DNA of 64,000 nucleotides from Frateuria hangzhouensis (GTDB lineage Bacteria; Pseudomonadota; Gammaproteobacteria; Xanthomonadales; Rhodanobacteraceae): positions 186,001 through 250,000 of the forward strand of contig NZ_JAPMIU010000001.1 in assembly GCF_026410505.1 (NCBI RefSeq), in the 5' to 3' direction. How positions within the stretch are numbered: the stretch's first letter is position 1; every line of letters starts with the position of its first letter. The notes beneath the pieces were generated by a model. The model had not been told where the DNA came from and made no database searches. It was given only the letters and a program-made list of their open reading frames with translations. Position numbers and translations under genes: made by a program. Shown piece after piece: positions 56,103 through 64,000 of this stretch.

Positions 56103-56798
56103 TCAACCGATGCCGCCGAGCAGCGGCACGAAACTCACGGGCCCGAGTTCTTCCTGGATGAAATCGCCCTGCCCGTCCCCGCGGATGCGCAGCAGCATCT
56201 GGTTGCTGGGTGAGCCAACCGGAGCCACCAGCACGCCATCCGGAGAAAGCTGGTCGAGCACCTGGTTGGGGATCGCATCGCCCGCGGCGGTCAGGATGAT
56301 CGCATCGAAGGGCGCCTGGTCGGGCCAGCCCAGCTTGCCGTCGTCGTGGCGCGAGCGCACGTTGTCCAGCCCGAGCTGGCGAAAGCGCCGGCGCGCCTGG
56401 CGCAGCAGCTCCTCGATGCGCTCGACCGTGAACACCTGCCCCACCAGCGCCGCCAGCACCACCGCCTGGTAGCCCGAGCCGGTGCCGATTTCCAGCACCT
56501 TCTGTGGCACGCCACCATTGAAATGTTCCAGCAGCGCCTCGGTCATGCGTGCGACCACCCACGGCTGCGAGATCGTCTGGCCGTGGCCGATCGGCAGCGC
56601 GGTGTTTTCGTAGGCGCGAGAGTGCAGCGCCTGGTCGATGAAGTGATGGCGAGGCGTGGTGCGGATCACCTCGATCACGCGCGGGTCGCGAATGCCGCTT
56701 TCCTTGAGCGTCGCGCCCAGGCGGTCGCGTGCGCGCTGCGAGGTCATCCCCTCGCCCTTGAAGGCCGACGGCGGCAGCGGATGGATGTTCATCGTCAT
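56103..56798 (-). CDS. pcm: Protein-L-isoaspartate O-methyltransferase
   Basis: 231 residues. It methylates L-isoaspartyl residues of damaged proteins. TPRHHFID, PIGHGQTISQPWVVARM, and the SAM motif VLEIGTGSGYQAVVLAAL are diagnostic. ATG 56798 lies four bases beyond the surE stop; ATG 56792 is an alternative. Part of surE-pcm-yqaA-nlpD. Confidence 0.96.
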   Translation of the reverse strand: MTMNIHPLPPSAFKGEGMTSQRARDRLGATLKESGIRDPRVIEVIRTTPRHHFIDQALHSRAYENTALPIGHGQTISQPWVVARMTEALLEHFNGGVPQKVLEIGTGSGYQAVVLAALVGQVFTVERIEELLRQARRRFRQLGLDNVRSRHDDGKLGWPDQAPFDAIILTAAGDAIPNQVLDQLSPDGVLVAPVGSPSNQMLLRIRGDGQGDFIQEELGPVSFVPLLGGIG

Positions 56799-56801
56799 CG
56801 C

Positions 56802-57581
56802 TCAGGCCGCCTTTTCGTCCATCGCATCGGTCATCGCCTGCATCCAGCCGCTGATTTTCTCCAGCGCCTGGTAGCGGGTGAGATCGACATGGATCGGCGT
56901 GACCGAGACGTAGCCGCGGCGCACTGCGTCGAAATCGGTACCCGGGCCGTCGTCCTCGACCTTGCCCGAAGGCCCGATCCACCAGATCGGCTTGCCCCGT
57001 GGGTCGGTCTGCGCGATGCAAGGCGCGGAACGGTGCCGCTTGCCCAGTCGGGTGACCTCGAAACCCTGGATCTCGTTCCAGGGACGATCGGGCACGTTGA
57101 CGTTGAGAATGGTGTCGGCCGGCAGCGGATCGACCAGCAGCCGCCGCATCAGGATCAGCACCGCCTGCGCGGCCGATTCGTAATGCTCGCCCTTGTGGTC
57201 GCGGCTGGCCAGCGACACGGCGATCGCCGGCAGGCCCAGGAAGCGCCCCTCCATCGCCGCCGATACCGTGCCCGAATAGATCACGTCGTCGCCCAGGTTG
57301 GCCGAGTTGTTGATGCCCGACACCACGATGTCCGGCTCGTGATCGAGCAGCCCGGCCAGCGCCAGATGCACGCAATCCGTCGGCGTGCCAGCCACGCGGT
57401 AGCGGCCATCGTCCATCTTCAGCGCGCGGATCGGCGCGTCCAGGGTCAGCGAATTGCTGGCGCCGGAACGGTCGCGATCGGGCGCCACCACCGTCACCTG
57501 CCCTACCGCGGCCAGACAGTCGGCCAGCACGCGGATGCCGGGGGCATCCACGCCATCATCGTTGCTTACCAGGACTCGCAT
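56802..57581 (-). CDS. surE: 5'/3'-nucleotidase SurE
   Basis: 259 residues. The metal-binding N-terminus [14 protein letters not shown], the Ser/Asn site [10 protein letters not shown], and [26 protein letters not shown] (positions about 57260-57340) identify SurE. It releases phosphate from nucleotides, possibly in stationary-phase survival. It leads the surE-pcm-yqaA-nlpD unit. Confidence 0.97.
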   Translation of the reverse strand: MRVLVSNDDGVDAPGIRVLADCLAAVGQVTVVAPDRDRSGASNSLTLDAPIRALKMDDGRYRVAGTPTDCVHLALAGLLDHEPDIVVSGINNSANLGDDVIYSGTVSAAMEGRFLGLPAIAVSLASRDHKGEHYESAAQAVLILMRRLLVDPLPADTILNVNVPDRPWNEIQGFEVTRLGKRHRSAPCIAQTDPRGKPIWWIGPSGKVEDDGPGTDFDAVRRGYVSVTPIHVDLTRYQALEKISGWMQAMTDAMDEKAA

Positions 57582-57767
57582 GATGTTCCGTCAAGAAGTG
57601 CACGAACGCGCACCCGTCGAGGCCGCGCTCCGAATCCCTGCGAGTCTACCGGAGCGGGCCAACCGTTTCACGGTCTCGCCGGTCTCGAAAGCCGCTTGCC
57701 GTCCCGGTATAGCGTCGGTGTGAGAGACCAGGCTCGCGGGAAGCTTCCATAAAGGTCCCTTGCTAGC

Positions 57768-58328
57768 ATGCCTTCCATGAAGAAGCGCCGCGCCCCGACC
57801 TTGCCCGACGAGGAGGACATTCGCCTGTTCCGCGATGCCATCGGCCCGGTGCGCGAAATGCGTGCGGACGCAACGCCGCCGCCCGCACCTCGCCCGGAAC
57901 CGCGTGCGCACATGTTCGAAGCCGACGAGGCCGCCGTTCCCGGCGAGTTGCTCGAGCTGGCCTTCGATCCGGCGGTCATGGAAATCGGCGAGGAACTGAG
58001 CTACCTGCGCGATGGGTACCCCCCACGCCTGCTGCGCCAGCTCAAGCGCGGCCAGTTCAGCATCCAGGACGAGCTGGATCTGCACCACATGAACGCCGCC
58101 GCCGCGCAGTCCAGCATCGCCAGCTTCCTGGCCGAGGCCCGTCAGCATGGCCTGCGCTGCGTGCGCATCGTGCACGGCAAGGGCCTGCGCTCGAAGGCCG
58201 CCGGCCCAGTATTGAAAGCGCTCACCGACCGACTGCTGCGCCGCCGCGACGATGTGGTCGCGTTTGCCTCGGCCAAGCCCGCGCAAGGCGGTACCGGCGC
58301 GGTCGTCGTTCTCCTGAAGAATCAATGA
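57768..58328 (+). CDS. Smr-domain protein (SmrA/YdaL-like)
   Basis: 186 residues. Disordered, charged N-terminus to about 75; then the Smr domain: DELDLHHMNAAAAQSSI (the DLHG-like motif is DLHH here), LRCVRIVHGKGLRSKAAGP with the HGKG motif, and the final GGTGAVVVLLK. Smr domains nick DNA or RNA or bind nucleic acids. It is the only plus-strand gene between surE and truD and interrupts the E. coli-like truD-surE order. Confidence 0.92.
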   Translation: MPSMKKRRAPTLPDEEDIRLFRDAIGPVREMRADATPPPAPRPEPRAHMFEADEAAVPGELLELAFDPAVMEIGEELSYLRDGYPPRLLRQLKRGQFSIQDELDLHHMNAAAAQSSIASFLAEARQHGLRCVRIVHGKGLRSKAAGPVLKALTDRLLRRRDDVVAFASAKPAQGGTGAVVVLLKNQ

Positions 58329-58362
58329 TCCCGCAGCAGCGCTCTCCTACAGAGGGAGTTGT

Positions 58363-59370
58363 TCAGACCTGCGCCAACTCACGCGCCACCACGGTCGCGT
58401 AGGCCCCGGCAGGCAACTCGAAAGCCAGTTCCAGCGCTTCATCATCCAGCCAGCGCCAGCTAAGCTGGCGGGGCAGCATGCGCAACGGACGGCGTTCCTG
58501 ATCCATGCGCGCGGCAGCCAGGCCCTCGGCCAGATCACTGCCGCGCGCAGCCACTTCGCGCTCCAGCATGCCCGCCGCAGCCGTCGTCGGCGGCTCGCCC
58601 TCGCCCCAGAGCGGGCCGGAGGGGTGGATGTCGCCTTTTGCCAGGCGCTCGGCCAGCGTGGCATCGAAGGGTTCCGGCCCGAACCACGAGCGTGAGCCGG
58701 CCAGCGACCATATTTCGCCTTCCAGTGGCGTGTCCCACGCGCCCTGCTCCACGCGGGCGGCGAGCACGCCGTTGAAGATATGCGAGCGGGCCGCCGAAAG
58801 CAGAAAGCTGCGCGTGTTGCGGTCCACCCGGCGGCCGGCGAACATCGAGCGCGCCTGGGCCACGTTGCCGCCTTCGCGGCCGAAGCGTTGCTCGCCGAAA
58901 TAGTTGGGCACGCCGCGTGCGGCGATCTCGCCCAGCACCCGCTCGGCCGCCGCGCGGTCACCCTGCACGTCGCGCAATACCAGCACGAAGCGGTTGCCGC
59001 GCAGCGCGCCGCGCTTGAGCTTGCGCTTGTGCCGGGTCGCCGCCAGCACCTTCACTTCCGGATGCGGAAAGGCCGACCAGTCCGGGTCGGGCTTGCCCGC
59101 CAATTGCACCGAAAAAGTCTGCCGGGTGACTGCATGGCGGTCCTTGGAGCCGGCATAGCCCACGCCTACTGGCGAAACGTCGGCGAATCGCGCCAGTTCC
59201 CGCGCCACCCAATCACTGTTCTGGCCGCGCTTTTCCACCCAGAGCAGCGCGTGCTCGCCCTCGCCGTCGGCGTCGTAGCCGAGGATTTCCTCGACCAGGA
59301 AGTCCTCGGGCGTGCTGCGCAGGCGCGCGGTGAGCGGTGGGTTGCCGTGGGCGTAAGGGAGTTCTTGCAC
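58363..59370 (-). CDS. truD: tRNA pseudouridine(13) synthase
   Basis: 335 residues, GTG start with AGGA upstream. The catalytic Asp is in GYAGSKDRHAVTRQ; RGNRFVLVLRDV, VPNYFGEQRFG and RNTRSFLLSAARSHIFN are TruD signatures. It makes pseudouridine 13 in tRNA. In E. coli truD sits between ispF and surE; here mgtE intervenes on one side and the smr gene on the other. Confidence 0.96.
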   Translation of the reverse strand: MQELPYAHGNPPLTARLRSTPEDFLVEEILGYDADGEGEHALLWVEKRGQNSDWVARELARFADVSPVGVGYAGSKDRHAVTRQTFSVQLAGKPDPDWSAFPHPEVKVLAATRHKRKLKRGALRGNRFVLVLRDVQGDRAAAERVLGEIAARGVPNYFGEQRFGREGGNVAQARSMFAGRRVDRNTRSFLLSAARSHIFNGVLAARVEQGAWDTPLEGEIWSLAGSRSWFGPEPFDATLAERLAKGDIHPSGPLWGEGEPPTTAAAGMLEREVAARGSDLAEGLAAARMDQERRPLRMLPRQLSWRWLDDEALELAFELPAGAYATVVARELAQV

Positions 59371-59404
59371 TTCGATCCTTTGTCGATGGCCTGGCCCGCC
59401 TCCT

Positions 59405-59480
59405 TGTAGGAGCCCACTTGTGGGAGATGCTTTTTCCGGTGACGTCCCAAATGAGCATCGCCCACAAGTGGGCTCCTACA
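59405..59480. repeat. REP-like inverted pair, family A (copy 2)
   Basis: GTAGGAGCCCACTTGTGGGAG faces GCATCGCCCACAAGTGGGCTCCTAC around about 25 bases. The right-hand unit overlaps the end of mgtE: its GTAG head supplies the mgtE TAG stop. It lies between mgtE and truD. Confidence 0.85.
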
Positions 59481-60861
59481 TGAGGAAAAGCGAGGCAAGC
59501 CCGAGGAAAATGAAAAAGCCGCCGCTGTCGGTCATCGCGGTGATCAGCACGCTGGAACCGAGCGCCGGATCGCGGCCGAACTTCGTCATCAGCATCGGGA
59601 TGCCGACGCCGCAGAAGGCCGCCAGCAACAGGTTGAGCGTCATGGCCGCGGTCATCACCACGCCCAGCGCGAGGTTGTCGTAAAGCAGCCAGGCCACCAC
59701 GCCGATCACGCCACCCCAGATCAGGCCGTTGAACAGCGAGACGACCAGCTCCTTGCGCCACAACCGCTTGGCGCTGTCAGGGGTAATCTGGTTGAGCGCC
59801 AGCGCGCGCACGATCATGGTGATGGTCTGGTTGCCGGAGTTGCCGCCGATGCCGGCGACGATCGGCATCAGCGCGGCCAGCGCCACGAGCTTCTCGATCG
59901 CGCCTTCGAACAGCCCGATCACGCGCGAGGCGATGAAGGCGGTGACCAGGTTGATCGCCAGCCACGACCAGCGGTTGCGCAAGCTGGCCCATACCGACGC
60001 GAAGATGTCCTCTTCCTCGCGCAAGCCGACGCGGTTGAGGGCCTCGCTTTCGCTCTCCTCGCGAATGACGTCGACCATCGAGTCGACCGTGATGCGGCCG
60101 ATTAGCCGGCCGGCGTCGTCGACCACCGGTGCGGTCACCAGGTCGTAGCGTTCGAACGCCTGGGCCACTTCGTAGGCATCGTCGGCCGGGTGGAAGGTGT
60201 TGACGTCCGGCGCCATCACCTCGCTGACCATGGTCTCGGGCGGATTGACCAACAGCCAGTGCAGCGGCAGCACGCCGGTGAGGGCATTGTCCTGGTTGAT
60301 CACGAACAGCTTGTCCGTCTGCGCGGGCAGTTCCTCGAAGCGGCGCAGGTAGCGCAGCACCACTTCCAGGCTCACGTCCTCGCGGATCGTGACCATCTCG
60401 AAGTCCATCAGCGAGCCGATCTGGTCTTCTTCCCAGGACAGCGCCGATTGCACCCGCTCGCGCTGCTGCGCATCGAGGCTGGCCATCAGCTCGGGCAGCA
60501 CTTCGGTCGGCAGGTCTTCGACCAGGTCGGCCAGTTCGTCCGCGTCCAGTGGCTCGACCGCGGCCAGGATCTCGCGCTGGTCCATGTCCGCGATCAGCGA
60601 CTCGCGCACCGCGTCGGAGACTTCCAGCAGGATTTCGCCGTCGCGGTCGGCCTTCACGCGCTGCCAGACGGCCAGGCGGTCTTCGAGCGGCAACGATTCC
60701 AGTACGAAGGCGATGTCGGCAGGGTGCAGTTCGTCCAGCAGCAGCTGCAGCTCGGCCTGGTCCTCGGGCGTAGCCGCCTCGGCCAGCCGATCCAGCAATG
60801 CGGTGATGGCGTCGAGCTGCTCGTGCAGCCGGTTTGCGCCGCGGGTCTCGGCTTCGCTCAC
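59476..60861 (-). CDS. mgtE: Magnesium transporter MgtE
   Basis: 461 residues. Order: helical N domain ([20 protein letters not shown]), two CBS domains (about 140-260), and five membrane segments with the pore motif [13 protein letters not shown]. MgtE is a magnesium-gated channel. Start GTG 60861 overlaps the ispF stop by four bases (GTGA), so it is coupled to ispF. The stop TAG lies inside a REP unit. The frame extends to 61200 only as an ispF shadow. Confidence 0.94.
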   Translation of the reverse strand: MSEAETRGANRLHEQLDAITALLDRLAEAATPEDQAELQLLLDELHPADIAFVLESLPLEDRLAVWQRVKADRDGEILLEVSDAVRESLIADMDQREILAAVEPLDADELADLVEDLPTEVLPELMASLDAQQRERVQSALSWEEDQIGSLMDFEMVTIREDVSLEVVLRYLRRFEELPAQTDKLFVINQDNALTGVLPLHWLLVNPPETMVSEVMAPDVNTFHPADDAYEVAQAFERYDLVTAPVVDDAGRLIGRITVDSMVDVIREESESEALNRVGLREEEDIFASVWASLRNRWSWLAINLVTAFIASRVIGLFEGAIEKLVALAALMPIVAGIGGNSGNQTITMIVRALALNQITPDSAKRLWRKELVVSLFNGLIWGGVIGVVAWLLYDNLALGVVMTAAMTLNLLLAAFCGVGIPMLMTKFGRDPALGSSVLITAMTDSGGFFIFLGLASLFLM

Positions 60862-61331
60862 GCGCGCTCCAGCAGCACGCAGGCCTGCGCCGCGATGCCT
60901 TCGCCCCGGCCGGTGAAGCCGAGCTTTTCGGTCGTGGTGGCCTTGATGCTGATACGGCCGGTTTCGCAGGCGAGATCCCCGGCGAGATTCGCGCGCATCG
61001 CCTCGGCGTGCGGGCCGACCCTGGGTGCTTCGCCAATCACGGTGATGTCCGCGTTGCCCAGCGTGTAGTTGTGCTGCGACATCAGAAGCGCCGCGTGGCG
61101 CAGGAACTGGCGGCTGTCGGCGTCGCGCCAGCGCTCGTCCGAGGGCGGGAAATGCTTGCCGATGTCGCCCAGCGCCAGCGCCCCGAAAATGGCGTCGCAC
61201 AGGGCGTGGATCACTACGTCGCCGTCCGAATGCGCGAGCACGCCGCGGTGGTGCGGGACGCGCACGCCGCCGAGCACGACAAAGTCACCTTCGCCGAAAG
61301 CATGTACATCGAAACCCTGGCCTATCCGCAT
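60858..61331 (-). CDS. ispF: 2-C-methyl-D-erythritol 2,4-cyclodiphosphate synthase
   Basis: 157 residues. [12 protein letters not shown] and [19 protein letters not shown] hold the metal-site Asp and His residues; [10 protein letters not shown], and the C-terminal [19 protein letters not shown] complete it. Fifth step of the MEP isoprenoid pathway. ATG 61331 is the family start. It follows ispD after 88 bases and is coupled to mgtE. Confidence 0.96.
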   Translation of the reverse strand: MRIGQGFDVHAFGEGDFVVLGGVRVPHHRGVLAHSDGDVVIHALCDAIFGALALGDIGKHFPPSDERWRDADSRQFLRHAALLMSQHNYTLGNADITVIGEAPRVGPHAEAMRANLAGDLACETGRISIKATTTEKLGFTGRGEGIAAQACVLLERA

Positions 61332-61361
61332 GTGTGCTGCCTGATCGTCCAACCCGCCTGG

Positions 61362-61389
61362 CGTCATTCCCGCGAAAGCGGGAGCGACG
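61362..61389. repeat. Short palindromic repeat between ispD and ispF
   Basis: CGTCATTCCCGCGAAAGCGGGAGCGACG contains the TTCCCGCGAAAGCGGGA hairpin, a common bacterial intergenic repeat theme. A T-rich run lies between it and ispD on the minus strand. Only one copy is in the window. Confidence 0.5.
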
Positions 61390-61419
61390 AACAAAAAAAC
61401 AAGCGCCCGTTCCGGCCCG

Positions 61420-62109
61420 CTATGTCGTCCTCGGCAGCAGGTACTCCGCCAACGCGAAGTCTGCCGCCGTGGTCACCTTGATGTTGTCCTCCGCGCCCTC
61501 GACCAGCAACGGCGCAAAACCTGCCCGCTCCATCGCCATCGCCTCGTCGCTCACCGCCACGCCTTCGCGGCCGGCCGCCTCCAGCGCCGCTACAAGCTGC
61601 CCGCGGCGGAACATCTGTGGCGTGAAGGCGCGCCAGCGCTGCTCGCGCGGCTCGGTGACGAGACTGTGGCCGCGCTCGTCGGCGCGCTTCAACGTATCGC
61701 GCAACGGCGCGCCGAGCAGTCCACCCACGCCTGCGGACGCGGCCTCGACCAGCCGATCGATGTCGGCCGCGCGCACGCAAGGGCGGGCCGCGTCATGCAC
61801 CAGCACGAAATCGTCCCCGTCGACCTCGGCCGGCAATGCGCGCAAGCCAGCCAGCACCGAATCGGCGCGTTCGCCGCCGCCGACCGTGGTGCGCACCGGT
61901 TTGCCGCCCAGGCGACCGATGCCCGGCCAGTGCGCGTCATCAGCCGCCAGCGCCACCAGCAGGCCGGCGATGCGAGGGTGCGCCGCCAGCCGTTCCATCG
62001 TATGCAGGATCAAGGCATGCCCGGCCAGCGGCAGGTACTGCTTGGGACAGTCGCCGCCGACCCGGGTGCCGCGCCCGGCGGCCGGTATCACGCACCACAG
62101 CGGGCCCAC
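61420..62109 (-). CDS. ispD: 2-C-methyl-D-erythritol 4-phosphate cytidylyltransferase
   Basis: 229 residues, GTG start. The nucleotide-binding [29 protein letters not shown] and the Lys of DTLKRAD are family features. Third step of the MEP pathway. It begins one base after the ftsB stop. Confidence 0.96.
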   Translation of the reverse strand: MGPLWCVIPAAGRGTRVGGDCPKQYLPLAGHALILHTMERLAAHPRIAGLLVALAADDAHWPGIGRLGGKPVRTTVGGGERADSVLAGLRALPAEVDGDDFVLVHDAARPCVRAADIDRLVEAASAGVGGLLGAPLRDTLKRADERGHSLVTEPREQRWRAFTPQMFRRGQLVAALEAAGREGVAVSDEAMAMERAGFAPLLVEGAEDNIKVTTAADFALAEYLLPRTT

Positions 62110-62110
62110 G

Positions 62111-62434
62111 TCAGTGCCCGCCGCCGTCGCTGGCCGGCGGCGTGCTCGTGCTGCCGGCCGGTCGTTCGACCACCTGGTAGAAGGTCTCCCCCGGTTTGAT
62201 CAGGCCCAACTCCGCGCGCGCACGCGCCTCGACCGCCTGCTCGCCATGCTTGAGGTCGCTGACGTCGGCCGCCAGCGCCTGGTTGCGCTGGATCAGCCGC
62301 TCGTTGTCCGCGCTCTGTTTCTTCACCGCGGCGCGCAGGGTATGTACTTCATGCATGCCGCCGCTGCCGGTCCACAGCTTGAACTGCAGACCGATCAGGA
62401 TCACGAGCAGGACCAGGGCGATCCAACGCAGCAT
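62111..62434 (-). CDS. ftsB: Cell division protein FtsB
   Basis: 107 residues. A short cytosolic tip, one membrane segment (WIALVLLVILIGLQFKLW), and a leucine-zipper-like coiled coil (LRAAVKKQSADNERLIQRN). FtsB joins FtsL and FtsQ in the divisome. It follows eno by 21 bases and is followed by ispD after one base. Confidence 0.94.
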   Translation of the reverse strand: MLRWIALVLLVILIGLQFKLWTGSGGMHEVHTLRAAVKKQSADNERLIQRNQALAADVSDLKHGEQAVEARARAELGLIKPGETFYQVVERPAGSTSTPPASDGGGH

Positions 62435-62455
62435 GGGCGGTGCGGCCTGTCAGCG

Positions 62456-63763
<1,308 letters not shown>

Positions 63764-63787
63764 TCATCAAGGGTGAAAAGGGTTTCC

Positions 63788-63863
63788 GTAGGAGCCCACT
63801 TGTGGGCGATGCTCTGGGCCTGGTGCACGGATGGAAGAGCATCGCCCACACGTGGGCTCCTAC
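63788..63863. repeat. REP-like inverted pair, family A (copy 3)
   Basis: GTAGGAGCCCACTTGTGGGC faces GCATCGCCCACACGTGGGCTCCTAC, occupying nearly the whole gap between kdsA and eno (both minus). It may act as an mRNA-stabilising or attenuating hairpin. Confidence 0.85.
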
Positions 63864-63870
63864 GAAGGTC

Positions 63871-64000
63871 TCAAACTGCCTGTTCGAGGTAGCCGTGGCG
63901 CTTGGTTACGGCGTCCAGCTCCATCAGCGTCTCCAGCAGCGCCTCCATCTTGTCCAGCGGCCAGGCGTTGGGGCCATCGGAGAGCGCCTTGCTCGGGTCC
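63871..64000 (-). CDS. kdsA: 3-deoxy-8-phosphooctulonate synthase, C-terminal end (cut by window edge)
   Basis: The last 42 residues: [28 protein letters not shown] and [10 protein letters not shown]. The SDGPN-x-W-PL ending is typical of KdsA, which joins arabinose-5-phosphate and phosphoenolpyruvate for Kdo in lipopolysaccharide. Stop TGA at 63871-63873; the rest is outside the window. Confidence 0.9.
   Translation of the reverse strand, partial: DPSKALSDGPNAWPLDKMEALLETLMELDAVTKRHGYLEQAV

Overview
The window is a GC-rich, gene-dense chromosomal segment of a gammaproteobacterium. I infer the order Lysobacterales (Xanthomonadales), most likely Rhodanobacteraceae (Rhodanobacter/Dyella-like). 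The inference rests on housekeeping gene order (kdsA-eno-ftsB-ispD-ispF, surE-pcm-yqaA-nlpD, tig-clpP-clpX-lon-hupB-ppiD, rlmE-ftsH with divergent yhbY), on protein similarity recalled from memory, and on abundant intergenic REP-like palindromes with a GTAG head. I see no prophage, insertion sequence, CRISPR array, rRNA operon or replication origin.

Layout. 1-8.5 kb: the N-terminal part of a membrane PQQ glucose dehydrogenase (TTG start), a tRNA-Arg(CCT), an antiquitin-type aldehyde dehydrogenase, a tight operon DUF4190-SDR-pyrD-murB, a Bax-inhibitor-1 family protein and an Fsr-type MFS pump. 8.5-21.8 kb is accessory: a DUF3772/MscS channel, an AraC-type regulator with a VOC protein, two exported hydrolases, a DUF72 protein, a PRC-barrel protein, a YbcJ-like S4 protein, a lipoprotein MsrA and a PadR/membrane-protein pair. 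21.8-30 kb: a large PAS-PAS-GGDEF-EAL protein, a gene I identify as an UndA-like 1-alkene-forming diiron oxidase, a possible small ORF, two divergent MFS transporters, a PhnB-like protein and an AmiD-like amidase. 30-40 kb: dbpA, a secreted penicillin-acylase-family enzyme, a FrnE/DsbA-like protein, a lipoprotein hydrolase, a nu-type GST, a VOC protein, a three-gene operon (SFPASDPP small protein, AhpD-like protein, cysM), a membrane protein and fabI.

40-64 kb is a core block, almost all on the minus strand. The protein-quality set tig-clpP-clpX-lon-hupB-ppiD carries tRNA-Val and tRNA-Asp inside it. A tRNA cluster (Arg-Pro-Arg-His-Lys) with a near-consensus promoter and a GNRA-loop terminator lies between ftsH and tig, with tRNA-Leu just ahead of tig. 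It continues with rlmE-ftsH, yhbY and a Mth938-like protein on plus, nlpD-yqaA-pcm-surE, an Smr protein on plus, truD, then mgtE-ispF-ispD-ftsB-eno-kdsA.

Most useful leads: the UndA-like enzyme (1-undecene type hydrocarbon synthesis) beside a c-di-GMP protein; REP families sitting at convergent gene ends, one copy supplying the mgtE stop codon; and the SFPASDPP/AhpD/CysM operon. Functions come from motifs and remembered families; no database search was run.
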